A stretch of 64,000 bases of DNA from Anthopleura xanthogrammica (lineage: Eukaryota > Cnidaria > Anthozoa > Actiniaria > Actiniidae). The position numbers and the translations under genes were made by a program. Shown one piece after another: positions 46,078 to 58,000 of this stretch. The stretch lies in assembly GCA_964019055.1 (NCBI GenBank), contig OZ025224.1, forward strand, positions 3,939,876-4,003,875. The letters run 5' to 3'. The notes under the pieces are model-generated. The model was not told where the DNA came from. It was given only the letters and a program-made list of their open reading frames with translations, and made no database searches. Each line of letters begins with the position of its first letter. The stretch's first letter is position 1.

Positions 46078-46376
46078 GCGTTATTCATTTATTTATTTAT
46101 TTATTTTTTTATTTCACAATATTCAAGTTGAATTGTTTGAAGTGTGACTCGAAAAGTTTTCTAAAGGCGTTCGCGTCCTGAACCTTAAAAAAAAACCACC
46201 GTTCGTTTGATTCTAGAATTTACCAGCGTTAATAACAGCGTTATTCATTCATTCATTTATTATTTCACAATATTCAAGTTGAATTGTTTGAAGTGTGACT
46301 CGAAAAGTTTTTTAAAGGCGTTTGCGTCCTGAACCTTAAAAAAAACCACCGTTCGTTTGATTCTAGAATTTACCAG
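46078..46376. repeat. Recent tandem duplication, about 150 bp
   Basis: The block from GCGTTATTCATT to TTCTAGAATTTACCAG occurs at 46078-46225 and again at 46238-46376. The copies differ mainly in ATTT repeat length and a few bases. Confidence 0.92.
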
Positions 46377-47669
46377 GATTTGTTTTCCTTGACATTTTTA
46401 AACAAGTAAAGCAGTTACCAAAACATATGAGAAAAACAATACTTTTTAGGAATGTTGATGAACATTCAGTACATTCATCAGTATGTTGATGTGAGGGATA
46501 TCATAAAATTCTATTCTAAAATAATTCAGACGCACCTGAATTACACAAAAATGTTTCAAAAAAAACTAAGCTCAGAAAAATATATTTCTTACGCTTTTTT
46601 TCTGACCATCATCTCACTTTTTGGGGCGGATAATGAACTTGTTTAAAACAGATCTCATCAGATGAAAAAAAAATGCTAACTTTTCTCTGACTACATTCGT
46701 TAATATTCACTCACCAAGAAATACGAAATAGATAAATAAATAAATATAAAAGGAAGTTATACTAAATATTTTAAGAAGAAACGCAAGAAGAAACTAACTT
46801 CATTTTGTAGGAATGGCTTACCTCTTGAAAACCTTGAAGTTCTCTGTTAATTTACGAAGTCCTTCCGCGCTTTTATGCGGGTTCTCATTCCATCACCCCC
46901 TGCGACGATATCTTTGCCAAATCACCATTAAAAATAGCCCCGAAAACGGGAGGAGTGAGTCTTAGATCATGAGGGGGAGAGCGCGCGCGTTTTTGGCGAG
47001 AAAAAAGTTCCGCCAAAATCACAGGAGCCCCATCAGGATATTTTTTTTGCACAGCGTTTCTGTTGTTTCCATCGCGGAACAAAATTTATGATAAAAAATG
47101 AATGGGATAGATTCATCCCCCCTGAATCCCCCTTCCTTTATACGTCACTGGCTAATCAGCGTCATCAGTTCGCGAGCAGGTGAGAACGAGCGAAGTCCTA
47201 CAATAATTAAACTCTCAAGGAGCCCAATTACCTGAATGATAGCCTCACAGGAACTCCTCATTAATTTAGATAAGTTAACGATATATTGAAGTCCATTTAA
47301 ACAACGAATTTTTCGGCTACTTTGTTCACAACTTGACTCCGATGTCTCTAACTGAAGCTTCCTATCGATAACAGCCACTATTTCATCGCCAACAGCAGTA
47401 CATATTGGTGATTCTAAGCTCAAATTTTTAATCCTTGGTACACATATCGTGATTAAAGCTTGATTTAACTTGATTTGCATGAAAATCCGTTGTTGACAAA
47501 AATAAGAAGAGTCAAATTTGTCTATGATTATTTGGAATTTTATATAATACTCAGGGGAAATTAGTGAAAGGTATTTACATGGAATCCATAAATATATGAA
47601 AAAATATTTCGATTGATTAGAAAAAATATTAGATCTCCAAGGGTTTTTTTTTTCTTAGCAGTGGATATA

Positions 47670-48240
47670 CTGTATTAAGGGCTGAACTAAGTCAGGGCAT
47701 GGCTAACTCACAAATCAAACCCTGAAACAACCTCTGGGCTGATCTAAGTCAGGCACGACTAACTCACAGATCAAACCCTGAAACAACCTCTGGGCTGATC
47801 TAAGTCAGGGCACGGCTAACTCACAGATCGAACCCTGAAACAACCTCTGGGCTGATCTAAGTCAGGGCACGGCTAACTCACAGATCGAACCCTGAAACAA
47901 CCTCTGGGCTGATCTAAGTCAGGGCACGGCTAACTCACAGATCGAACCCTGAAACAACCTCTGGGATAATCTAAGTCAGGCACGACTAACTCACAGATCA
48001 AACCCTGAAACAACCTCTGGGCTGATCTAAGTCAGGCACGACTAACTCACAGATCGAACCCTGAAACAACCTCTGGGCTGATCTAAGTCAGGGCACGGCT
48101 AACTCACAGATCGAACCCTGAAACAACCTCTGGGATAATCTAAGTCAGGCACGACTAACTCACAGATCAAACCCTGAAACAACCTCTGGGCTGATCTAAG
48201 TCAGGCACGACTAACTCACAGATCAAACCCTAACCGCAAC
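47670..48240 (-). repeat. 57-bp array, about 10 units, with higher-order pattern
   Basis: Three unit types can be told apart: A (GTCAGGGCACGGCTAACTCA, 57 bp), B (GTCAGGCACGACTAACTCA, 56 bp) and C (like B but starting GGGATAATC). Their order is roughly x B A A A C B A C B. The block A-C-B repeats. Confidence 0.93.
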
Positions 48241-48514
48241 CAGCTGATCTGAGAAAAAAATGTTAGCCAATCAGAATCGAGAAAATGTGTATAACTGAGG
48301 TGTCATCCTTAGTAGCCAGGCGACTCGGGAAACGGTTATTTATTTTAATTTATTTCCCACTCAATGATAAATATTATAGTAAATGTATGTAAAACCTTAA
48401 TAATTTATCCTAAAAATCTAGAATTATCTAAAATACAAACTTTTATAAGTCAATTTTTCATGACACTTCAGTTTTGCAGTGGCGCCATTTCCTTCTTCAC
48501 TATTTCAGAACAGC

Positions 48515-48592
48515 TAAAGGAAGGTAGGAAGGTAGGAAGGAAGGCAGGAAGGAAGGCAGGAAGGAAGGCAGGAAGGAAGGCAGGAAGAAGGA
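48515..48592. repeat. 12-bp repeat (GGAAGGAAGGCA)n
   Basis: About five units of GGAAGGAAGGCA. Confidence 0.92.
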
Positions 48593-48933
48593 AGGGCGCA
48601 GAACAATCTATTAATATTTGATTTCACTTTTTCATGACGTGGCTGAACACGTATGGCACTTCGTTGTCTAGTTAACTTGTTTTACGGTATTCATCAAAAT
48701 ATCGCTTTCTTTGTCTTTAATTGACTAAAATATCAATTTCAGCACAGACCCCAGTGATATGAATATTTAACCATTGCGCGCGTTTTCTATAATAATTACT
48801 AACTGAGGCATTTTTCGGCTAGCTATGATAGTACAGCGCGGGGCTTTGTTTGCTATTTTTTCTTCTTTAGATCGCCGTGTTTTCTTAAAAACATGGTTTT
48901 ATTCTCTTTGTCTGTCTGCCAATCTTTCTCCTT

Positions 48934-48958
48934 TTCTTTCTTTCTTTCTTTCTCTTTT

Positions 48959-49037
<79 letters not shown>

Positions 49038-49084
49038 CACTTTCTTTCTCACTTTCTTTCTTTCTTTCTTTCTATCTTTCTTTC
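48934..49084. repeat. (TTTC)n array
   Basis: About 35 TTTC units with two CTCAC interruptions. Confidence 0.96.
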
Positions 49085-49199
49085 CTTCCTTTTTTCTTCC
49101 TTTTTTCTTTTCTTTGATCCATTGTTTCCCCTTTACAAAGCATTATTTAATTCGACTCTTCTACTGTTTCAGCACAGACGTTTCGATATTCAGACTTGA

Positions 49200-50700
49200 T
49201 TAAAACACCAACTTCGGTTTCTTTTCATTTTAATTTACAAATACTCAAGAATAGGAGCTTCAATTTAAACAGTAACTTACATCAAAATAATAATGATGAA
49301 ATATACTGAAACGTAAAAAGAGATCAGTATAGAAATAATTTCGGCCGGATAATATTTCCCCCGATATCAACTAAAAACTAATTACTTTTGCAAGCGACAA
49401 AAAGTAGGTTACAGTCAAAGGAATTTCAGCAGAAAGTCTAGTTTATGACGTTATACGTAAGACCATTTTGAAAACGTTGCCAAAATGGTTAGTGATTGAA
49501 AATCAATGTGAGAGTTCTATTTTATATTGCAGTTACACTTCCGACTGCGCGTTTCTATCGAGGGATAAAAGTATCTATGGGGTTACTGTGGTTTTGGCGG
49601 GAACAGTTTCCTGCCAAAAAACGCGCGTTCATTTTTCTTTTGTCTTGGCTCATGATTACTTAGACTCTCGCTACGCCCCTGTTGAAAAACAATCGTGTCT
49701 CGTTTAAACTTAGACGATTAAAATAGTGAAATAACCTAGTGAATACTTAGTTTAGTTATAATGTGTTTCGCCTGAAAACATTTGGAGTTTTGAATTGGAA
49801 TCTTGATCAAAAACAAATTAATTGTCTTTTAATCTCTCGACATTGATAAATAATTTAGTAATGACTTTCGTAGGATATTATGAAAGCTATCTAGGATGTC
49901 GTGTCTAGAAATATCTTATGCATTCCACGTGGTTGTCAAACTCATAATTTTTCATTTTCTTAAAATTATTGGCTTGATGTCGGAAAATTAAAGATCCCTT
50001 ATCTCACAAATGTTGTTTTTATGAAGTTTTTAATACACCTAATCGCAAGAACGTTTTCATATAAAAATATGATAAAATAACAACTAGGAATTAATTATAT
50101 TTTGCAAAACAGGTGTAAATATTTCACTTTTTTGAAGGCATATATTATAGACTGATATTTTGTAGATTATTTTGTTGGTAGATACTAAAACAGTTATATT
50201 CTCATTAATGTAGTGGGCTCAGGAGAGATCCTGAGCGGGCTTTATAATAAAAGTTTAGAAATATATATATTCCTATTTGTTATTCTGCTATAAATTTATT
50301 TTCAATTAGGTGTATCTTTATATTGAGGAAATTACAAACAATTACAAATAAATATGGACTTGTTTCACTATACTCTTCGATTGGGCGTTTGGCGTTGCGG
50401 CTCAGTGTTTAAATCTACGATGGTTTGGATTAGCCCAAAAATGTATAGAATGATAGGAAATATGATATATATATATATCTATTGATCGATTTTGGATCAT
50501 TTTTACACCGTTAGAAAAATATGAATCATTTTGCAATGGCGGTGCAAAGTTTTCATATACACAGATTTTTTGAGCGAAAAGCATTTGATTGACTATAGCC
50601 CATGGTTTTGGTCAATGTTGAAACACTTTTTTCGTCGGATTTGATCCATTTGGGTAACATTCATATTCAATTTCATTGATGTTTTTCAGTGAAAAGTATG
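49200..50700. other. Gene-free AT-rich stretch
   Basis: No recognisable exon or element. Open frames at 49468-49707 and 50402-50584 show no domain. Confidence 0.4.
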
Positions 50701-50717
50701 GACTATAGCCCATGACC

Positions 50718-51148
<431 letters not shown>

Positions 51149-51149
51149 A

Positions 51150-52090
51150 AACCTTTATTTAAGCAGGGTAAAATCCTATCAGAATACAAAATACTCTGTT
51201 CTCAATAGGAGCCCTAAAACAAATACAATACAAAACTAAATAAAATATTATATACAATATTTAAAATACAGTAAAAAGCTAGATAAATATAAAACTCATG
51301 GAAAACTAAATGTTCTTACATATTTATATGTATAAAAAGTATAAATTCTTTCTTATGCTTTAAAAATTTATTATAAACCACTGAGCCATTATAATAAAAG
51401 GTTTTCTTTGCGGTCTCAGTTTTCACTGATGACAAACGAATGAAATCACTTCTTCTTGTGGCTCTCGAGATAACATCCTTATTCAATTTAAAATAATTTC
51501 TTAGAAATTGTGGTACCTTATTACTTAAACACTTCTTTACTAAGCCTAAGACATGACTATCCCTGCGTCCTATTACGCTTTGTAGCTTAAGTTGCTCTAC
51601 AGAAGCTCTACTACATTTAGACCTAACTATCATTTTTCGCCTTTGCATAGATTCTAATCTTTCTGCATCTGTATTGTTACAACAAGCCCACACAATATCA
51701 CAATAGCCCAAAATGGGCATAAATAATGATTTGTATAGTTCATAGGCAGCATGTATAGTAAGAATTTTTCTGAGGCGTCCTAAAACGCCTACTCTTTTCC
51801 CAGCCTTAGTAATAATATAACGAACATGGTCTTTCCTTGTAAGACTATCATCAAGGACGACGCCTAAGTACTTAAAGTCGTAAACTCTATTAATTTGATT
51901 CATAATTACCTATTTTGATAACTACTTTGCTAATAGCTTTAGAAAATCTAGCATCACTTCCAAAGATTACTAATTATGTTTTACGTTTGTTTAAGTTAAG
52001 TTAAGTTTACTCGTCGTAAAGTCTTTAAGGTCATTCAAGTTACCAAGCCATTTGATTTTAGTCTTTCCACAAACACATTTGTATGACAAG
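51150..52090 (-). pseudogene. Non-LTR retrotransposon relic with long open reverse transcriptase C-terminus
   Basis: The open piece 51903-51316 (195 aa) begins INRVYDFKYLGVVLDDSLTR and continues DHVRYIITKAGKRVGVLGRL, LYKSLFMPILGYCDIVWACC and ERLESMQRRKMIV. These are standard downstream motifs of non-LTR reverse transcriptases. Upstream, to about 52080, the protein continues in broken frames (WLGNLNDLKDFTTSKLNLT). The catalytic domain is missing, so it is a 5'-truncated copy. The 3' end at about 51150 is AT-rich, with CTGCTTAAATAAAGGTTTCA read on the minus strand. It lies directly against duplicated segment copy 1. Confidence 0.85.
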
Positions 52091-52182
52091 GGAGGTTTCA
52101 ATTTATCTTCCTTGCTTAAAAAATCTTCATTTAGAGAGAGCTCAGTTTCAGCGTGTGTCGCCATCTTACATGCTCGTCACGG

Positions 52183-52855
52183 AGATGGACGGATGGACGG
52201 ATGGGATGGGATGGGATGGGATGGGATGGGATGGGATGGGATGGGATGGGATGGGATGGGATGGGATGGGATGGGATGGCATGGCATGGGATGGGATGGC
52301 ATGGGATGGGATGGCATGGGATGGCATGGGATGGCATGGGATGGGATGGCATGGGATGGGATGGCATGGGATGGGATGGCATGGGATGGGATGGGATGGG
52401 ATGGGATGGGATGGGATGGGATGGGATGGGATGGCATGGCATGGGATGGCATGGGATGGCATGGGATGGCATGGGATGGGATGGCATGGGATGGGATGGC
52501 ATGGGATGGCATGGGATGGCATGGGATGGCATGGGATGGGATGGGATGGCATGGGATGGCATGGGATGGCATGGGATGGGATGGGATGGGATGGGATGGG
52601 ATGGGATGGGATGGGATGGGATGGGATGGCATGGGATGGCATGGGATGGCATGGGATGGCATGGGATGGGATGGCATGGGATGGGATGGGATGGCATGGC
52701 ATGGGATGGCATGGCATGGCATGGCATGGCATGGCATGGCATGGCATGGCATGGCATGGGATGGGATGGGATGGCATGGCATGGCATGGCATGGCATGGC
52801 ATGGGATGGGATGGCATGGGATGGCATGGCATGGCATGGCATGGCATGGCATGGG
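52183..52855. repeat. (ATGGG/ATGGC)n pentanucleotide array
   Basis: About 130 units of ATGGR/ATGGC in which G or C at the fifth base alternates irregularly, starting with mostly ATGGG and ending with mostly ATGGC. All frames on both strands are open, which is an artefact of the unit. Confidence 0.98.
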
Positions 52856-52940
52856 ACTGGATTGGATTGGATTGGATTGGATTGGATTGGATTGGATTGG
52901 ATTGGATTGGATTGGATTGGATTGGACTGGATTGGATTGG
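52856..52940. repeat. (ATTGG)n array
   Basis: About 16 units of ATTGG with occasional ACTGG, directly following the ATGGC array. Confidence 0.97.
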
Positions 52941-53035
52941 ATTTTGGAGTTAAATTTTACAAATTTCTTTCAAACCTTTTTTTTTTCAATGAGACCTAGA
53001 TTTCTGTAGCCTTCCATAGCATAGTTGCTCGTTCA

Positions 53036-53165
53036 CTCTCCTTGCAGCACGTGGGAATGCAGCTCAACAAAACAATGACAAAACAATAGGTTTCCAACTC
53101 TCAGGAGATTGAAATTCTTTTGCTTCGTCCTCCAAATTGAACTGCTATGACGTCACGGGAAAGGG
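53036..53165. mobile_element. Fragment of the CCTTGCAGCACG MITE family
   Basis: CTCCTTGCAGCACGTGGGAA, AACAATAGGTTTCCAACTCT and TCGTCCTCCAAATTGAACTG match 39439-39576. The right terminus is lost. Confidence 0.7.
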
Positions 53166-54169
53166 GCCGGTATATATAGGTATTTCAATAAAATTAGTCA
53201 CCAGAAAAGCTACAAAGCTGAGACCGGCAAGTAGTAGTATGCGTAGGTACATTTTACATTTTTCGAAAGCTTGATATTAAGATTTTTTACCAGTTACGGT
53301 TTCACCTCCTGTGAGCATCCTCGAGCTGCAGTTTGTATCTAAAAGCTTTACTTGTTGGATATGAAATGTTTTCCATGATCCTCAAAGATCTCAGCTTCGT
53401 AGGTTTTTGTTTACTTTATTCCAATAAGTATAAAAGGGTTTTTGCATAGGAGGCTAAGATATAAAATAAAACAAAGTAAAAATTTAAATAGTGCTCTTTT
53501 CTGATAAAAAAATATTATCGCGCGATGGCACCATAGTTAATAGAGGGGCAATTAACTATTAACTATTAACTATGATGGCACAAACAAAGTTTATGAAATT
53601 TTTACAAAAAATGTTAATTAAACTATTGATTTAAAAACGAATTTTTTTGCGAGAAAAAATGTGCTCGATGGCCGAACAAAATTTATGATTTATCCAAAGC
53701 AACACTCGAAAACTCATCATTTATAATTTTATGTACACAATAATTGTTTTGCAGTTTTTTAGGCTCTATTTTTACCATTTTCTGTCGTCTAATGCAGCTA
53801 AATGTTTAAAACACAAGTTACCTAATATACATAATGGAAGCAGACATTGGTCTTGGTGTATCTAAAAAATGAAACATTCAACTTAGAATGATCTAGCTTG
53901 GGGGGAATTCCCGAATCCGTGAGCCAATCATATTCTTTACCTAAAATTATCATAACACTATTTCTTGGAAGACCAAGAAACGCGCTGTCATCTATCCATA
54001 TGATTTGCGTTCGTAAATCGCTCTTTTATTCAGTAAGATTTGGATTGAGTGAATAGCCGTGTTTTCAATCCAAATTTTTAAGAGTTCACAGCCAGATTGT
54101 AGCCGGAAAGAGAAGCCTGAGCCTTGGACCGAACACAACAGAGGAAGAAATTTTGAAGAGGCTCGAGTC
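53166..54169. other. Upstream flank of the ApoL-like gene
   Basis: AT-rich, with a small TTAACTATTAACTATTAACT repeat at about 53550. The frame of the ApoL-like gene is open back to 54059, but the best start is at 54170. Confidence 0.4.
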
Positions 54170-55077
54170 ATGGCCGATTCAAGAACACTCGACATCTCAG
54201 CACTTCAAGCAGATCTCCGAGCAGAATTGGATAATCTATGTTCTATCTTAATTAGATGGCTACCAAAAAGAAAAGATGCGAAAAGGCAACTTCTTTTGCT
54301 AGCAGACAAGTTGAATAAACACCAAAAAAACGTTAGCATCGCTAAGGTGACGGGAGCTACCACATCTTTAGTTGGAACAGGCTTTATTATTGGAGGCTTT
54401 GCTGCTTCTTTCTTTACCCTTGGAACATCCTTGATTGTCTCTGCAGTTGGTGCTGGTATCGGGGGTCTTGGGGGATTGACGGCTGCTGGTGCTAGTATCA
54501 CCCAATATTTTTTAAACAAGGAAATCTATAAGAGCGCCCAAGAAGCCTTCGATCGAGATCGAGAGCTCAGTATGGAATTACTCTCTTGTCTAGAACGCTT
54601 GGAGATAAATATTCAGTTAATCAGAGATAATGAAAATTCAACTCCTTGAATGATAAATTATTCTTCGGCCTCAATGTGCTTGGTTCTCTCAAGATGCTTG
54701 GCAAAAATTTGGTGGGCGATTTTGCATTTACAGCGAAGATAGCTGCGACTGCTGCTGATTTGACGGCCGATGCTACCAGCACTGTCTTCAAAACAATGTC
54801 CACGGCTGGAAGAGTGCTTCACATTGGAGGTTTTGCTGTAGGGATGGCTCTAGTGCCCCTTGATCTATATACACTAGTTAGTTCCTCTATTAGTCTGCAC
54901 AAGGGGAATACGTCTGACGCAGAGAACAAGATACGAGGAATAGTGAACGACATTATGTGTCCAGAGGAAGAAGGGCTATCTGAGATTTTAGATAGAAGCC
55001 TTTTGAACACGATGGTAACTCCCGACCAAACGGAAACGACACCAATCAGTGCAATACCTGATGGAGAAGTTTCGTAG
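54170..55077 (+). pseudogene. Apolipoprotein-L-like gene split by one frameshift
   Basis: Two adjacent frames together match the apolipoprotein L family, membrane-active proteins with a colicin-like helical domain linked to ion permeability, autophagy and immunity in vertebrates. Frame 1 (54170-54649, 159 aa) has LLADKLNKHQKNVSIAKVTG leading into a Gly/Ala-rich hydrophobic hairpin at residues 64-115 (GTGFIIGGFAASFFTLGTSL) and then a charged helix. Frame 2 (open from 54634, ending 55077) continues with the family's C-terminal part, GRVLHIGGFAVGMALVPLDL then YTLVSSSISLHKG. The switch must lie between 54634 and 54649, next to an AAAA tract at 54633-54636. A one-base length difference there would account for it, so it may be a true mutation, an assembly error or a polymorphism. 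No intron is seen. An AATAAA lies near 55360. Confidence 0.8.
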
Positions 55078-55994
55078 ACACAGACTTTTTATGCCATCTG
55101 AAAAACTACTAAAGCATACTGGAAAATACTTGTCATCGCTAATCACCACCGCAAGTACCGCAGTGGGGTCGAACACTGAAAGCATGAGAAGACGCCTCTG
55201 GCAGCCGCTATACACTTCATGTATGACCCCGGAGCACAGCTCTACCACCACGGCGACATCCTGACTCCCCTAGTAGCGAAATAGCAAAATGAAAGACTAA
55301 AAATAGATAGCTTTGCATGGATCTCTTCGTTCAGGCCTTAATTCATAGGCTTTTTTTTTAAATAAATTCATGTAAAAGTCTTAGTTTGTGCGCATACTAA
55401 TACTAATTAAGAATGGCAAATACATATGTAACGAATTTGACAAGATATTGGATATATAATTATTCATTTACTATTCATTTAGTTATCTAACATATGATAT
55501 ATTCATGACAGTCATGTACCCCAGTATTAATAAAGACAGTATATATGTCCGTGCTTTTCGGTTTGTTTTGAATGACTAATAGATTGACTGAATGAATGGA
55601 TAGATTAGGGATGGACGGGATAAATGGAATAAATGCATAAATGGATGGATGGATAGTGGATAAAGGGAATGGGTGGACGGGTCGAGGGATGGAGGAAGGG
55701 AAGGGATGCATGCATAGACTGATGGGATAGGACGGATGAATGGGATGGACTGATGGATAGATGTATTGGATGGAATAAATAGATGGGTCGATGAAGGGGT
55801 TAATGTGATTCAACATGGCGTCGCAAAACAGTTTCATTTCTTTAGCAAGAACTTCGGTTTATTTCTCTCCTTTCGCTCATAGCGTTCAACAACTACAACT
55901 GAAAGAGAAATGCCATTTCCGCCAGCTCCAAAAGCATACGCTTCATATTCCAAGTTTACGAGGGGCTATCTTAAGGAGGCTCGAAATAGTTTTC
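55078..55994. other. 3' flank with ATGG-rich low-complexity tract
   Basis: Degenerate ATGGATGG/GGAT tetranucleotides at about 55585-55800. No further gene recognised. Confidence 0.5.
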
Positions 55995-56960
55995 AATGAA
56001 TGAGCGCGCGCGCTCTTAAATGACGTAGCACTGAATCATTTGAAATGGAATAGGAAAATTTTGTCCCAAAAAACCTCATACTTAAACTAAAATAACTTAA
56101 AAACTGGACGGTAAATCTTTTTAAAACTTTGCATGTGGCTTTTATTTAATGGTTCGTAAGTACTAAGAAAAAATAAAAAAATTCTGTAATGGGGAACTTC
56201 CTAAAATAAACTTCATTGATTTCTGAGAATTCCTCATTACAGAATTTTTTCTTTTTCGGTCTAAACAAAGATTGAATCATGAACTTCAAACATGCCAATT
56301 TTAAACGACTTTCACCATTCGATTTTTGAGTTATGAATTTTTAAATGAAAAACTTTGCACACATTTGAAGTGTTCTATCATTGTCATAGCAACGTGTTAC
56401 GTCATATTTTTATTTTCATTCCAACCTTTACTTTATAGTCTTTCGTCTTCTGGGTCAACTTACGGTCATATATTAGTCATATAAAGTTTTTCAGGGTCGT
56501 TTTTGTTAGTCTATATGCAAGTTCAAAAACTCTTTCAATTCTAGCCTCCTTAAAGAGGCTTTTCCTCGAACGAGCGCGCGCGCTCTTAAACGACGTATCG
56601 CTGAATTATTTGAAAGGGAAAATTTTGTCCCAAAAAGCCTTATACTTAAACTAAAATAACTCAAAAACTGAACGGTAATTTTTTTTTAAACTTTGCATGT
56701 GGCTTTTATTTGATGATTCGTAAGTGCTAAGAAGAAAAAAATTCTGTAATAGGGAATTTCTTCAAATAAACTTCATTGATTTCTGAGAATTCCTCATTAC
56801 ATATTTTTTTCTTTTTAGGTCTAACCAGAGATTGGATTATGAAGTTCAAACATGCCAATTTTAAACGATTTTCACCGTGCGGTTTTTTATTTATAATTTT
56901 TTAAATGAAAAACTTTGCACACATTTCAAATGTTCTATCGTTGTCATAGCATAGTGGTTT
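55995..56960. repeat. Direct duplication of a 400-bp segment, 570-bp period
   Basis: GAGCGCGCGCGCTCTTAAAT starts copy 1 (about 55999-56404), and GAGCGCGCGCGCTCTTAAAC starts copy 2 (about 56573-56955). Both contain TTTGCATGTGGCTTTTATTT, TTGATTTCTGAGAATTCCTC and AACATGCCAATTTTAAACGA. Each has an internal dyad around the TTCTGTAAT/ATTACAGAA boxes, clearer in copy 1. Confidence 0.9.
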
Positions 56961-57205
56961 TATACTTTTGGGCTTCCTTTGTAAAAGGAAAGGTTACCTA
57001 GGTAATTTCAAGATGGCGGACAGTTTGAAATATTTCATCGCTACAATATGTGCAAGTTTTCATTCAAATTTTCGAGAATTTAAAGAGAAATTTAGCAGAA
57101 AATTCACGAAAAGGGGATGTACATCCACTTCCAAATAAGGTAATCTTCCCAAATATGGATTAACGTGCGAACAACAATGTTATTGATGTGAAAGTTTGAT
57201 GATAG

Positions 57206-57341
57206 TGTGTGATATATTCTTTAGAATTTGACTAAAGCCCGTGGAATTTTTAAGTGTTTCAATTGTTTGAAAATGTGTACATTCCTTAAATTACCGTGAG
57301 CTGTAGTCAAATTCTAAAGAATATATTACACACTATCGAAG
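57206..57341. mobile_element. Foldback MITE (GATAGTGTGTGATATATTCT ends)
   Basis: GATAGTGTGTGATATATTCT and TTAGAATTTGACT mirror AGTCAAATTCTAAAGAATAT and ATTACACACTATC. Arms are about 34 bp. Confidence 0.88.
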
Positions 57342-57585
57342 CTGAGGTTGATCGACGAAAACCGTAAAATGGTCTATTAAGTTTACTATATGTCTTCCCA
57401 TATTTGCATCACATTTGCACCAAGCAAAGAGAAATGGATCTGATTTTTCTTTCAGTGTAAATATCACAGAAGAACATTTCAGAACACTTGAAAAGCATTG
57501 ATTTATTTCAATACGTAATAAATATGGAGAGTGCACATCCGTTGGGCTTGTCTGAGTTCAATACACTGAATACGCAGTATACATT

Positions 57586-57702
57586 GTGGTCTAGCGAACA
57601 TGGGGCATTGTGGTCTAGCTTGAGAACAAACATCGCCATGTACGGAAGGCATGATGAACAAAACATGTTTGTACCCAAGCTAGACCACAATGCACCATGT
57701 TA
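57586..57702. repeat. Inverted repeat (TGTGGTCTAGCTTG)
   Basis: CATGGGGCATTGTGGTCTAG CTTG mirrors CAAGCTAGACCACAATGCAC CATG around a short spacer, and TGTGGTCTAGCGAACATG occurs again to the left. Confidence 0.8.
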
Positions 57703-57955
57703 ATGCTAGACTGGCTATAACAGTTAGCTCACTACCGTATCTTCTGTTTTGGATGATATGATGTAAATGTGTAATTGCATGTAGACTTCGAAACCGGTGT
57801 GAAGGCAGTAAAGCGATGGTCTCTTTGTGTAACGCGCTTGATTTGTTCTTGGCTTTATTCTCTATTACTTTCGACTTTCTACATGTTGTTTATCTTTACT
57901 TGAATATTCGATCTGATCAAAACTTTACTTTTTTAGTGATTCAACAACAGTTCAA

Positions 57956-58000
57956 TAGCGATTCTAGCGGTTCTAGCGGATCTAGCGGTTCTAGCGGTTC
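57956..58000. repeat. 9-bp repeat (TCTAGCGGT)n
   Basis: Five units. The Ser-Gly-Ser frame through it has no other support as a gene. Confidence 0.9.

Noticed and set aside
47145..47480. 111-aa minus-strand open frame
   Set aside because: No recognisable domain, signal peptide, or convincing splice context. Possible but unsupported.
52052..53009. Very long open frames (about 220-315 aa) on both strands
   Set aside because: They run through the ATGGG/ATGGC pentanucleotide array. A 5-bp unit without stop codons is open in every frame, so length here is no evidence of coding.
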